Below are positions 51,267 through 60,417 of a stretch of DNA of 64,000 nt, piece after piece (position 1 is the first letter of the stretch; the number at the start of each line of letters is the position of its first letter). The stretch is from positions 1 to 64,000 of the forward strand of contig NZ_FRAC01000007.1 in NCBI RefSeq assembly GCF_900142215.1. Direction: 5' to 3'. The notes below the pieces were generated by a model. That model had not been told where the DNA came from. It did no database searches and saw only the letters and a list, made by a program, of their open reading frames with translations. This DNA comes from Anaerocolumna jejuensis DSM 15929 (GTDB lineage Bacteria; Bacillota; Clostridia; Lachnospirales; Lachnospiraceae). Both the position numbers and the translations under genes were made by a program.

Positions 51267-51578
51267 ATGGCACTTGAAATAGTTCCGGAATGGATGGTTA
51301 ATCTGGAGGACGAAGACGTTGCATTTATAAAAAATTTTATTTTAGCCTCGGGATCATTAAAAGAGGTCGCACATCAATATGGCGTTACTTATCCCACAGT
51401 CCGGCTGCGTCTGGACAGACTTATCCAAAAAATACAGATAAGCGAAGAGACTGCCAAGGAGCCGTATATCGGCTTAATTAAAAGACTTGCCATAAATGAA
51501 AAGATTGATTTTGAAACTGCGAAAGTTCTGATAACCGAATATAAAAAATCGAAAGGAGGAGAGCAGGAATGTCAATAA
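51267..51578 (+). CDS. DUF2089-family HTH protein
   Basis: ATG 51267 with AAAGGGGG 7 bases ahead. 103 residues: PEWMVNLEDEDVAFIKNFIL, then GSLKEVAHQYGVTYPTVRLR (HTH) and LDRLIQKIQI. This is the short DUF2089 form without the N-terminal zinc ribbon. It probably binds the palindrome over its own promoter. The gene overlaps the next one by 10 bases, a pairing that suggests that it controls the membrane protein. Confidence 0.82.
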   Translation: MALEIVPEWMVNLEDEDVAFIKNFILASGSLKEVAHQYGVTYPTVRLRLDRLIQKIQISEETAKEPYIGLIKRLAINEKIDFETAKVLITEYKKSKGGEQECQ

Positions 51579-51964
51579 TGTCAATAATACTATTAATTCC
51601 ATTCATAATTTTATTTTTTGCAGGCATTGTTATTTTACAGATCGTTCTCTCTAAAAACAAGAATAAATGGCTTGGACTTATTTTGCCCATGGTTTTTCTT
51701 CTGATATCATTAATGGGAGTTTTGGGAATTTCTTTTTATCCCACTCAGACTACCCAGATGCATACTGTGACAGAAAATGGAGTTGTGATTGATAAAGTAA
51801 TTGAAAGCTCACCAGGGGATGCAGGTTCCTTGCTCATAACGGCAGTAGTTACCTTTTTTGTATATAATATTCCGACTGTCATTTTGCTTTTAATATATGC
51901 TGCCTGCAGAAAGAATATAAAAAAGAATCAAAGACTGGATAAAATGAAGGTTCAGGATTTATAA
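51569..51964 (+). CDS. Small membrane protein paired with DUF2089
   Basis: 131 residues, AGGAGG 8 bases ahead. Three hydrophobic segments (about 4-26, 34-56, 85-110), a short outside loop with YPTQTTQMHTVTENG, and a basic cytoplasmic tail. Not recognised. Coupled to the DUF2089 regulator by gene overlap, as small regulator/membrane-effector pairs often are. Confidence 0.65.
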   Translation: MSIMSIILLIPFIILFFAGIVILQIVLSKNKNKWLGLILPMVFLLISLMGVLGISFYPTQTTQMHTVTENGVVIDKVIESSPGDAGSLLITAVVTFFVYNIPTVILLLIYAACRKNIKKNQRLDKMKVQDL

Positions 51965-52099
51965 CAGACTGCCTGAACGTATGGTTTTCTATAAGCGGCT
52001 GCAGCAGGCCTTCCTGACTATTGCCATTCCATAGGTAACAATGGCAAAATAGAAGACGGGAGCTATATTATCCATAACATTACGAAAGAGAGGAAATCC

Positions 52100-53275
52100 A
52101 TGTCTGTTACAAAAGGAAAGAAGAGCCTGCTTTGTCTTTTCTGCCTGTCATTGCTGCTTTCTCTGTCCGGATGTGAAGATGCCCGCTTCACTCCCCTGGA
52201 AGATTATGAGGAGGAGTATGAGGCCTTTGGCAGCTTCGACGTCCGGGAACTGGGGGAGCAGGTAGAGGGCTACTGGACCTACTATGAGGAAAATAAAAGG
52301 CAGAAGGAACATATCGCCCAGGAGCTGGCGAAATGGAAGACAGAATACCTTAAACCAGGGGAATATACAGTCGGCAGGGATATTCCGGCAGGTCTTTACA
52401 TCTGTAAAACTGCAGGGGATGCTTCAGAGGATAATGCTGTCGTAAGATATAATAAGGATATGAAGCTGGAGGAGGAATTAAGCACCCAGTATTACCGGTT
52501 TGATTCTGAATCCTATATTCTTTTAAGGGAGGGAGGCGTTCTTACCATAGGCAAAGGCACCAAGATGGCGTTTGCAGATGACAAGGCTCCTTCCCTGGCA
52601 GCGGAGAAGGACGGCATTTATTATTCAGGCTCTTATAGAGTAGGAGAAGAAATTCCAAAAGGTGAATATTTTATGCTTTCCTTTAATTTAGATTACGGCG
52701 CCTCAATGGTCTATATGAACGGAGAGAGGATAGCCGGCGGTGTCACCCGTTTTGGGTATGTCGTTATTGATGATGCCCGGATTATCAATATGGAGGAAGG
52801 GGTTCTGATTCCCTTGGACAAAAAGCCCTCTGTTCGTCCCATTCAGTATCAGGGAGAGGGCGAAGGTGCAGGCAGGCAGGTTTATTCAGAGGGAATTTAT
52901 AAGATAGGGGCAGACCTTCCGCCTGGAACATATAAAATGAAAAATGAGCTGTACCGCAGTATCACCGATTTGTCCTATGAAGGCTATCATGGAAATGAAG
53001 CCTATTACCCCCGCAGGGCAAACCGGGCCGGAATCCGTGCGGAAGAGGATGAAGACGCAAGTCATTTTGGCTGGAGCTGGCTGGAACTGGACTGCAATAT
53101 CAGTAATAAGACAAGATATCTGAAAACACATAAACTGTATGGGGACGAGGAGGATACTTTTCAGAAATTTAAAGGCCTCCCCACCGTTACCTTTACAGTG
53201 GAGGATATGGGATGGCAGATACGGCTGGTCAACTGTGTGCTGATTCCGGAAGAGGATGGCAGTAAGAGAAGATAA
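52100..53275 (+). CDS. Lipoprotein with three G-x-Y-x-(V/I)-G-x-(D/E)-(I/L)-P repeats
   Basis: 391 residues with a lipobox LSLSGC (Cys about 25) after a basic/hydrophobic signal peptide, so exported and lipid-anchored. Three repeats occur: PGEYTVGRDIPAGLYICK (about 92-109), SGSYRVGEEIPKGEYFML (about 179-196) and EGIYKIGADLPPGTYKMK (about 265-282). The same repeat occurs in secreted Firmicute proteins of unknown function and may form small beta modules. Between them lie coiled, Glu-rich stretches (EENKRQKEHIAQELAKWKTE). Stands alone behind the DUF2089 pair and ahead of a giant hairpin. Confidence 0.8.
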   Translation: MSVTKGKKSLLCLFCLSLLLSLSGCEDARFTPLEDYEEEYEAFGSFDVRELGEQVEGYWTYYEENKRQKEHIAQELAKWKTEYLKPGEYTVGRDIPAGLYICKTAGDASEDNAVVRYNKDMKLEEELSTQYYRFDSESYILLREGGVLTIGKGTKMAFADDKAPSLAAEKDGIYYSGSYRVGEEIPKGEYFMLSFNLDYGASMVYMNGERIAGGVTRFGYVVIDDARIINMEEGVLIPLDKKPSVRPIQYQGEGEGAGRQVYSEGIYKIGADLPPGTYKMKNELYRSITDLSYEGYHGNEAYYPRRANRAGIRAEEDEDASHFGWSWLELDCNISNKTRYLKTHKLYGDEEDTFQKFKGLPTVTFTVEDMGWQIRLVNCVLIPEEDGSKRR

Positions 53276-53289
53276 AAGATTATAAAAGA

Positions 53290-53411
53290 AGAGGGTGTTA
53301 CAAAAGTCAGTTTACCCGGTCAGGAGTTACCGGATATTGAAATCAATAAGTCTAGGATTTCAATATCCGGTAGATGCTCTTAAGCTGGGGAAGGCTTTTG
53401 TAACACCCTCT
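53290..53411. terminator. Two-storey hairpin between convergent genes
   Basis: Outer arms AGAGGGTGTTACAAAAG (53290-53306) and CTTTTGTAACACCCTCT (53395-53411) and inner arms TACCGGATATTGAAATC and GATTTCAATATCCGGTA are each perfect 17-bp inverted repeats, separated by unpaired or weakly paired stretches. It lies between the lipoprotein gene and the convergent ABC gene (8 bases from its stop) and probably terminates both. Confidence 0.8.
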
Positions 53412-53418
53412 TTGAGGC

Positions 53419-55245
53419 TTAGTATGCCCCTTGCTGGCATAATTCCTGATTCTCTGGTGCTTTATTTAAGAAATCATACTGGGAAATGAAAAGCTTATTA
53501 TAATAGCCTTCCTTTTCCATTAATTCCTCATGATTACCCATTTCAAGAATCGTACCCTTATCCACATAAAGGATGCAGCTGGAATTCTTGATGGTCGATA
53601 AGCGGTGGGCAATGATAAAGGAGGTTCTTCCCTGAAGGAGCCTGGACAGGCCTTCCTGGAGGAGTATTTCTGTTTCGGTGTCGATACTGGAAGTGGCTTC
53701 ATCCAATATCAGAATTTTAGGATCTGCAAGAAGTGCCCTGGCAAAGGAGATCAGCTGGCGCTGTCCGGCAGATAAGCGGCTTCCTCTTTCATTTACTTCC
53801 GTATCATATCCTTTTTCCAGACCCATGATAAAGTCGTGGGCACATACAGTTTTGGCGGCTTCAATAACCTGCTCGTTGGTGGCTTCCATGTTACCGTAGC
53901 GGATATTATCCATAATGGTTCCGGAGAAGATGAAGCTGTCCTGGAGCATGACGCCCATCTGCTTTCTCAAGGATTTGATAGTCACTTCATTGATATCAAT
54001 TCCATCAATTAGTATCTGTCCCGAATCCAGGTTATAGAAACGGCTGATAAGGTTGATAATGGTGGTCTTTCCTGCTCCGGTAGGTCCTACAATGGCAAAG
54101 GATTCTCCCTGACGGGCTGTAAAGTTGATTCCGTTAAGAATGGGAATTCCCTCTTCATAGCTGAATACAACATCCTTAAATTCCACAGTTCCCTTAATAG
54201 GAGGCATTTCGAAAGCACCTTCTTTATCCTTTACAAGTACAGGTTCATCAATGGTCTCAAAGATTCTCTCCAGATAAGAAATAGCAGTAAGGAGGGAATT
54301 ATAAAAGCTTGCCAGGGTATTGACAGGCGCCCAGAATCTTCCTATATATCCGGTAAAGGCAATTAAAACACCAACGGTGATTCCCTTGACGTCTCCCGTA
54401 ATCCAGCTTACACCCAGTATATAAACAGCAGCGGTAGTAAGGGTGGAGATATTATCAATAGCAGGCCATAAAAGGAAATTATATTTTACGGCTTTCATCC
54501 AGGCGTCACTGTATTTGCCGCTTAAACTGTTGAATATCTTAATATTTTCCTCTTCCCGGACAAAGCTCTGGGTAACCCGGATACCGTTGATGCTTTCTGC
54601 AATATAGGCATTTAGGTTGGAGGACTTGTTACTGGATATCTGCCAGGCAATACGCTGCTTTGTCTTAATAAAGAAGATAACAGCCATTAATATCGGAAGA
54701 CCCAATAAGCAAAGGAGGGTCAGACGGATGTTTATGGACAGCATGAATATGACAATAAAAATCAAGCTGAATAAATCCGTAATGGTATTAATGATACCAT
54801 TTGAGAGCAGGTCACTGAGGCTGTTTACATAGTTTACGACTCTTACCTGAATCTTTCCGTGGGGACGGTCATCATAGTAGGAGAAGGGAAGCTCCTGCAA
54901 ATGGTTGAAGATATCGCTTCGAATCTGGTGTATGATGCTCTGGCCAAGGTTTGTAGTAATGTGGATTTTTAAGCGCAGGATTACTACAATGATCAAGTTT
55001 AAAAGCATCAGGATTAAGCTGATGGTAACAACGCCCCGGATATTCTTATCCGGTATGTAATCATCCATGATTTTCATCAGGATTCTGGGGGTAAACATAC
55101 CGAGGGCACTGGAAATAATCATCAATAATACGGTAAAGTACATTTCCTTCCGGTGAGGCTTAATATAGGAGTACAAGCGCTTTAGCTGTTCAAAATTAAA
55201 TTCGCTCTGGAGGGTTTCGTCAATATCATATTTATTACGGGCCAT
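53419..55245 (-). CDS. ABC exporter half-transporter, catalytic subunit
   Basis: ATG 55245 overlaps the upstream stop (TAATG). 608 residues with six membrane helices, Walker A VGPTGAGKTT, signature RLSAGQRQ and Walker B ILILDEATSSID with catalytic Glu. Its partner encoded upstream has a degenerate site, so the two form a heterodimeric exporter of the same design as 16198-19817. N-terminus is hydrophilic (ARNKYDIDETLQSEFNFEQL). Substrate unknown. Confidence 0.88.
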   Translation of the reverse strand: MARNKYDIDETLQSEFNFEQLKRLYSYIKPHRKEMYFTVLLMIISSALGMFTPRILMKIMDDYIPDKNIRGVVTISLILMLLNLIIVVILRLKIHITTNLGQSIIHQIRSDIFNHLQELPFSYYDDRPHGKIQVRVVNYVNSLSDLLSNGIINTITDLFSLIFIVIFMLSINIRLTLLCLLGLPILMAVIFFIKTKQRIAWQISSNKSSNLNAYIAESINGIRVTQSFVREEENIKIFNSLSGKYSDAWMKAVKYNFLLWPAIDNISTLTTAAVYILGVSWITGDVKGITVGVLIAFTGYIGRFWAPVNTLASFYNSLLTAISYLERIFETIDEPVLVKDKEGAFEMPPIKGTVEFKDVVFSYEEGIPILNGINFTARQGESFAIVGPTGAGKTTIINLISRFYNLDSGQILIDGIDINEVTIKSLRKQMGVMLQDSFIFSGTIMDNIRYGNMEATNEQVIEAAKTVCAHDFIMGLEKGYDTEVNERGSRLSAGQRQLISFARALLADPKILILDEATSSIDTETEILLQEGLSRLLQGRTSFIIAHRLSTIKNSSCILYVDKGTILEMGNHEELMEKEGYYNKLFISQYDFLNKAPENQELCQQGAY

Positions 55246-57002
55246 TAGCAAACCACCTCCTTTAGGTTTCCGTTAACATAACGGTCAAATTCACCGTATT
55301 GATGGTTGAATACGGTATAATAATACCCTTTCTTATCTATCAGGGATTCATGGTTACCGGATTCGATTATCCTGCCGTTATCCAGTACCAGTATCAAATC
55401 GGCATCCTTTATGGAAGAGATGCGGTGGGCTATGATAAATACCGTTTTATCAGAGAGGGAGCTGAGCTGTTCCTGTATCTGGGTCTCTGTTTCCATATCC
55501 ACTGCGGAGGTGGTGTCATCCAGAACAACAATGGAAGGATTCTTAAGGAGGGCTCTGGCCAGGGAAATACGCTGCTTTTGACCGCCTGAGAGTCCCATGC
55601 CCCGTTCCCCTACAATGGTGTCATAGCCTTCCGGCATGGCAGTGATGAAGTCGTGGGCATTGGCTACCTTTGCAGCCTCCATTACGGCCTCCAGACTGCA
55701 GTTTGGATTTCCGTAAGCGATGTTACCCTCGATGGTATCGGAGAACAGGAAGACATCCTGCATTGCCATACCGATATTGCTTCTGAGCCGATATAAATCC
55801 ATATCCTTTAGATTTACGCCATCAATTGTAATTTCCCCTTCCGTCACATCGTAAAAACGGCATAACAGATTCATAAGGGTCGACTTGCCGGAGCCGGTAG
55901 CACCGATAATGCCCACTGTCTGACCGGGCTTTACCTTAAAGTTAATATCCTTTAAGATAACATCGTCATCTGCCCGGTAATTAACATGCTTAAATTCCAG
56001 ATTGCCTTGGAAGCGCTGAGTTTTCACACCGTTGTCAGGTGTCTTGATGCCGGGCTCCTCCTTGATGGTCGCATATATCTTTTCCGCGGAGGTTACAAAA
56101 CGCTGATAGTCATTTGCCAGCCATCCGGCCATTCTTAAAGGGTTATTCAGCATCCAGAGGTAGCCGCTTACCGTAACCATCTTTCCAAGGGTAATATAGC
56201 TCTTGATAACCATGATGCCGCCTGCCAGGTACAGGATGACCGTCAGGAAATTGGCAAGAAATTCAAAGATGGGTACGTACTTTTTCCATATGGCAGCAGC
56301 AGATAGCTCCGCATCCCGGTAAGCATCATTTTCACGGTTAAATTTCTGTATTTCATAATCCTCTTTGGCAAAGGCTTTAACCACACGGTTTCCGCTGACG
56401 TTCTCCTGTACGAAAGTATTTAAGCTGGAGAAGCGCTGCCTGATATTATGAAAGGCAGATTTCACGGAGGTTAACTGCTTGCGGGTCAGCAGCACGGTAA
56501 TAGGAACAACAGCAATCATACAAAGGGCAAGGCGGAAATCCACCGTAAAAATCATGACCAGAGCTATAATGAACAATAAAGAGTTCTCATAGACGGAATA
56601 GATTACATAGGCCACAAAATGCCTGATAGCATCCATGTCACCTGTCTGCCTTGACATCAGATCACCGGTCCGGTTCTTGTTATAAAAGTTAAAATCCTCT
56701 TGCAGAAAACGACGGTATACATAGTCACGCATACTATAGAGCATATTCTGGGAGGTGGACTCGAATATTACAAGAAAGCGGTACTTAATAAGGGACCTGA
56801 CGATGGTAGTACCTATTAAGAGAAGTATAAGCTTTGGTAGAATGCCGGTTTGCCCGCCTTTTATGACATCATCAACTAAAATGCCGGATATGTAAGGATT
56901 GACGATGGTTAAAAGACAGGAGATAGTTACTAAAAATAAAGCTGTTATTAGCCGAAAACGGTATTTTTTCAGAAATGAAAAAACCCATTGCAATGCTGTC
57001 AT
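55245..57002 (-). CDS. ABC exporter half-transporter, degenerate-site subunit
   Basis: 585 residues, GGAGG 9 bases before ATG. Six membrane helices, canonical Walker A GATGSGKST, signature LSGGQKQR, but Walker B VVLDDTTSAVD carries Asp in place of catalytic Glu. Together with the next gene it makes a heterodimer with one degenerate ATP site. The operon runs divergently from an AraC regulator gene at 57358, which is a plausible controller. Confidence 0.88.
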   Translation of the reverse strand: MTALQWVFSFLKKYRFRLITALFLVTISCLLTIVNPYISGILVDDVIKGGQTGILPKLILLLIGTTIVRSLIKYRFLVIFESTSQNMLYSMRDYVYRRFLQEDFNFYNKNRTGDLMSRQTGDMDAIRHFVAYVIYSVYENSLLFIIALVMIFTVDFRLALCMIAVVPITVLLTRKQLTSVKSAFHNIRQRFSSLNTFVQENVSGNRVVKAFAKEDYEIQKFNRENDAYRDAELSAAAIWKKYVPIFEFLANFLTVILYLAGGIMVIKSYITLGKMVTVSGYLWMLNNPLRMAGWLANDYQRFVTSAEKIYATIKEEPGIKTPDNGVKTQRFQGNLEFKHVNYRADDDVILKDINFKVKPGQTVGIIGATGSGKSTLMNLLCRFYDVTEGEITIDGVNLKDMDLYRLRSNIGMAMQDVFLFSDTIEGNIAYGNPNCSLEAVMEAAKVANAHDFITAMPEGYDTIVGERGMGLSGGQKQRISLARALLKNPSIVVLDDTTSAVDMETETQIQEQLSSLSDKTVFIIAHRISSIKDADLILVLDNGRIIESGNHESLIDKKGYYYTVFNHQYGEFDRYVNGNLKEVVC

Positions 57003-57357
57003 AGTATTTAGCCTCCACTCTTATGCCGGCTTACATTTATTCTTTCTGTTAAAAACTGTAAGTACGGCATTTGTATTTTAAGATTCTGTTCCATTATAGT
57101 ATTCACATTTGAAATTGAAATGTCATTTGTTATTAAAATCATGTCACATATTATATAAGCGTTTAAATACGACAAAATATGCAGTATTTTTGACAGGGGA
57201 AATTCTGTGAATAAAAAACATGAAAAAATGTTTTTCAATTTAAGAAAAGATGTTATAATGAAGAGGATGCGATAGCATTATAATTTTACGAAACGTAAAG
57301 GTCAGTATTATCATAGAGGCTTTAGGAACAGGAAATATACAGAGAAGGAGGGGTTCT
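57003..57357. promoter_or_regulatory. Divergent promoter region between ABC operon and araC
   Basis: AT-rich. Forward extended -10 TGTTATAAT at 57251-57259 should drive the araC-nitroreductase pair; a minus-strand TATAAT at about 57097-57092 may drive the exporter. AAAAACAT/ATGTTTTT (57215-57236) is a small inverted repeat between them and a possible regulator site. Confidence 0.5.
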
Positions 57358-58248
57358 ATGTGCCAGCACCAGTTTGATATAACCTATTGTGATCTAAATC
57401 CGACAATATTGTTTGTCAGCAAACAGAAGATGGTAAAAGAAAGCAGCTATCATGAGCACGATTTTACCGAATTGACATATATATTATCCGGTAAGGCGAA
57501 ATATCTGGTGGAAGGGATCGTATATGATGTGGAAGCAGGAGACGTCTTAGTGTGCAATCCCGGTGTAAAGCACCAGAACATCGTAGTGAATCCCAAAGAA
57601 CCCACTGTGGAATTCTTTGCCGGATTTACCGGGTTTCAATTTAAGAACATGCCTCCCAATTCTTTGGTATTTAAGGATGGAGGCCATATCCTTCACACAA
57701 AAACGGAAACCAAACAGGATATATCAAAGCATTGCTATGAGATGGTATCTGAAAATGAAAGCTGCAAGGCAGGAAAATATTTTATGCTGAAGGCCCATCT
57801 GATTCAGATATTACTCTTTATTATAAGGGATATTACAGATATGTCTATCAGCCAGAAGGGCTGTAACTTCGAATCCTATAATAAAAGCTATGCTGTAAAG
57901 AAAATAATTAATTATCTGAATGAAAATTACGATAATAAGATATCCTTGGATCAGATTGCACATAATATGTACCTAAGTCCCGTATATATCTCCAAGATAT
58001 TTAAGGAAGAGACAGGAGAGTCACCAATCAACTATCTCATTAAGATAAGGCTTGATAAGGCCAGGGATATTCTGCTGTCCTCAGAGGGTGAGAGCATAAA
58101 GAGTATAGCCAACAGAGTGGGTTACGAGGATGTGTACCATTTCAGTAAACTGTTTAAGAAATACTATGGAATATCTCCTTTGTACTATAAACGGTATGCC
58201 TTGGAAAAGACAAAGGGTGAAGCGGAGGAGTTGAGTTACCCAAATTAA
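57358..58248 (+). CDS. AraC-family regulator with cupin sensor domain
   Basis: 296 residues, GGAGG 6 bases ahead. The N-terminal half is a cupin-like sensor (YHEHDFTELTYILSGKAKYL, GDVLVCNPGVKHQN). The C-terminal half is the double-HTH AraC domain (KISLDQIAHNMYLSPVYISK, IKSIANRVGYEDVYHFSKLF). It is divergent from an ABC exporter and cotranscribed with a nitroreductase gene 21 bases downstream; it probably controls one or both. Confidence 0.88.
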   Translation: MCQHQFDITYCDLNPTILFVSKQKMVKESSYHEHDFTELTYILSGKAKYLVEGIVYDVEAGDVLVCNPGVKHQNIVVNPKEPTVEFFAGFTGFQFKNMPPNSLVFKDGGHILHTKTETKQDISKHCYEMVSENESCKAGKYFMLKAHLIQILLFIIRDITDMSISQKGCNFESYNKSYAVKKIINYLNENYDNKISLDQIAHNMYLSPVYISKIFKEETGESPINYLIKIRLDKARDILLSSEGESIKSIANRVGYEDVYHFSKLFKKYYGISPLYYKRYALEKTKGEAEELSYPN

Positions 58249-58269
58249 GGGTGTAAAAGGGAGTCTGCC

Positions 58270-59037
58270 ATGAATCTTTATGAAGCAATATTCGTTAGAA
58301 AATCTATAAGAAAATACAGTATGGATAAAATAGACCAAAAGGTAATAGATCATATCATGAATTTCGCGGACAGCATACCAATGCTCTTTGATGATATCAA
58401 GGTGAAGCTTGAGCTGGTGCAGCTAGCGGACCTGAAGCATTTTCAACCGGGAATTCTGACCGTAAAGGCACCTTATTATCTAGTTCTGTATTCCACAAAG
58501 GAATCCGGTTACCTGTTAAATGCCGGTCACTTAATGGAACAGATAGCACTTTACATTACGGCAAGAGGCCTTGGAACCTGTTATATCGGAAACCTGAACC
58601 TCAAGAATAAGGTATTGGAGGAAGAAGAGTATGAACAGGTAATCGCTCTTGCTTTCGGAGAAGGAGAGTGCGAAGTATACAGGCAGAGTGACAAGGCGAA
58701 GAGGCTGCCTCTTAAGAGTATAGCCGTATTTAAGGAGGAAGCGGATAAGAATGTGCGTTCCATTGTATCCGCTGCCAGGCTTGCTCCCTCCGGCATGAAC
58801 AGCCAGCCCTGGAGGATGGTCGTATACAATAACCGCATTCATCTGTTCTGCAAGAAGAATATATTTATAAGAAACGTCATGAAGGAAACCGGATTGCTTG
58901 ATATGGGCATCTGCCTGGCACATATTCTGATAGGGGCAGAAGAGATGTGGCTGGAGGCAAAGCCTTTATATATGAATAATATCAGCAGCCAGAGCTTTAA
59001 AAAGAATGATTATATTATTAGTGTAAAGATGTCTTAA
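58270..59037 (+). CDS. Nitroreductase-family protein
   Basis: 255 residues. The start MNLYEAIFVRKSIRKYSMDK, then YLVLYSTKESGYLLNAGHLM, SAARLAPSGMNSQPWRMVVY and LLDMGICLAHILIGAEEM follow the FMN-binding nitroreductase pattern of the TM1586-like branch, in which both substrate lobes lie in one chain. It would use NAD(P)H to reduce an unknown compound. GGG is the only ribosome binding signal, 8 bases ahead. Cotranscribed with araC. Confidence 0.82.
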   Translation: MNLYEAIFVRKSIRKYSMDKIDQKVIDHIMNFADSIPMLFDDIKVKLELVQLADLKHFQPGILTVKAPYYLVLYSTKESGYLLNAGHLMEQIALYITARGLGTCYIGNLNLKNKVLEEEEYEQVIALAFGEGECEVYRQSDKAKRLPLKSIAVFKEEADKNVRSIVSAARLAPSGMNSQPWRMVVYNNRIHLFCKKNIFIRNVMKETGLLDMGICLAHILIGAEEMWLEAKPLYMNNISSQSFKKNDYIISVKMS

Positions 59038-59082
59038 TTCAATATAATAAATATATTGAACAAAAAATTTATTGAATTGGTA

Positions 59083-59111
59083 TTGACAATTGGCTTGTTC
59101 TATAGTATACT
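59083..59111 (+). promoter_or_regulatory. tRNA-Gly promoter
   Basis: TTGACA (59083-59088), 17 bases, TATACT (59106-59111), 58 bases ahead of the tRNA. Confidence 0.85.
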
Positions 59112-59169
59112 ACTGTATGTGTTCAGGGCGATAAAATAAAGCAAAAGAACACATACAATAGTATCAAAT

Positions 59170-59241
59170 GCGCGAGTGGCTCAGTGGTGGAGTATCGCCT
59201 TGCCAAGGCGAGGGTCGCGGGTTCGAATCCCGTCTCGCGCT
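59170..59241 (+). tRNA. tRNA-Gly (GCC)
   Basis: Acceptor arms GCGCGAG (59170-59176) and CTCGCGC (59234-59240), D arm GCTCAGTGGTGGAGT, anticodon stem-loop TCGCC TTGCCAA GGCGA with GCC at 59202-59204, and T arm CGGGTTCGAATCCCG. No CCA is encoded. The 3' half is copied at 62045-62068, so it is an integration site. Confidence 0.95.
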
Positions 59242-59243
59242 TA
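59220..59243 (+). repeat. att-like site, tRNA copy
   Basis: GGTTCGAATCCCGTCTCGCG plus CTTA, matched with two mismatches at 62045-62068. Confidence 0.75.
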
Positions 59244-59245
59244 CG

Positions 59246-59273
59246 AAATCCCTTGATTTTCAAGGGATTTTTT
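59246..59273 (+). terminator. Terminator of tRNA-Gly transcript
   Basis: AAATCCCTTG, short loop, CAAGGGATTTTTTG. Confidence 0.85.
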
Positions 59274-59291
59274 GTTGCGCTGATATGTGCA

Positions 59292-59899
59292 CTAGTTTTT
59301 CTTGTTCTTTTTATTGCTACTATTCAGTGCCTTATTCATAATGTCCAACTTCTCTTGTTCCGTATTGAGATTGCAAATGTAACTAAGAGTAGTCCTTTCA
59401 TCGACCTGTACTAGAATATCCCTTATCTTATCCAAGGGCATTCCTTCCGTACTCAAGCAGCTTGCAGTTGTCCTTCTTGTGCAATGAGGACTTTTGTATG
59501 TAATTCCTGCATCTCTGCAATACTTGCTAAGCCAATAGGTTACTGCTCTTGCAGTTAGTCGCTCACCATTTCTTTCAAAGATAAACTTATCATTGGGATT
59601 AAGCTCTCTGGCTTTTCTTATGATATCCTTAGCTACGTTTGTAAGAGAGATAAAGTGATACTCCGAATCATTTTCCTTTTTTAAATGCTCCAATACCTGG
59701 ACACCGGCACTCTTAAAATTCTCGTCATCAAAGACAAGAACTTTTCTTCCATCCTTTGAATTGCTATCTTACCATACTCGATATCAGAGATTTAAGCGCT
59801 ACACCTTCTCCGATACGGACACCAAGCTGGAACATTAGCTGAATGCATAATGCTTCAATTGTGATTTCTTCTTCAAGATGGATATCTAAAGCATCGAAT
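59292..59899 (-). pseudogene. Tyrosine integrase, frameshifted
   Basis: Minus-strand pieces in order: EEEITIEALCIQLMFQLGVR-IGEG, then SDIEYGKIAIQRMEEK in a second frame, then KVLVFDDENFKSAGVQVLEH in a third, continuing into the intact catalytic end with HCTRRTTAS and ERTTLSYIC. At least two frameshifts separate them. These are the R...H-x-x-R...Y motifs of phage-type integrases. It sits immediately 3' of the tRNA gene as expected for an element that used this att site. The N-terminal DNA-binding domain is missing. Confidence 0.8.
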
Positions 59900-60211
59900 T
59901 TATACTTTTAATTTAATTTCGGCTTCAAGCTTATTCAAAGATTTCTCAGCTTCCTTTAACTTAAAGGCTTCGGCTTCCAAATGCTTCTCGGCTTCACCAA
60001 AATCATGCATCTCTCCACGGTTAAACCCATATTCTTTGCCAACCGCATTATACTTATAATTCTGGAATTTACGATAACTGAATTGTCCTTTCCATAGTTC
60101 TGTTATAGAGATTCTCTTATAATCCTTCTTTTTATCATGGACTATTGGTATTGCAATCACATGCAAGTTTACTACCGTACTTCGTATCATATTTAATAGC
60201 GCAGAAAGCAT
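59900..60211 (-). pseudogene. Fragment of MobV/Pre-type plasmid relaxase
   Basis: The 103-residue frame contains NLHVIAIPIVHDKKKDYKRI, then QNYKYNAVGKEYGFNRGE and a coiled tail. This is the central part of Mob/Pre relaxases (HxHVxxxP..., followed by Y...VG..YGL.RG). The true N-terminus and the rest of the protein are absent, and the frame runs directly into the broken integrase. It points to a mobilisable element remnant. Confidence 0.6.
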
Positions 60212-60417
60212 ACACCATTTTCTAAAGAGTAGATAATATTCTATAAAATAGCAGTGTATACAACTTGGCTTGTGATTTATTGATTATTCAAATTTAATTA
60301 GTTATAATAAAATAAAAATGTATCTAAAAGTGCTATAATGAACTACACATTATTTTTGATAAAGCCGATAAACTGTATTTATTAGAGAGTTAGAAAAAAT
60401 ATCGAGAGGTAATGAAC

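Noticed and set aside
59184..59414. Plus-strand 76-codon frame over the tRNA
   Set aside because: It overlaps tRNA-Gly and the integrase 3' end; not a protein gene.
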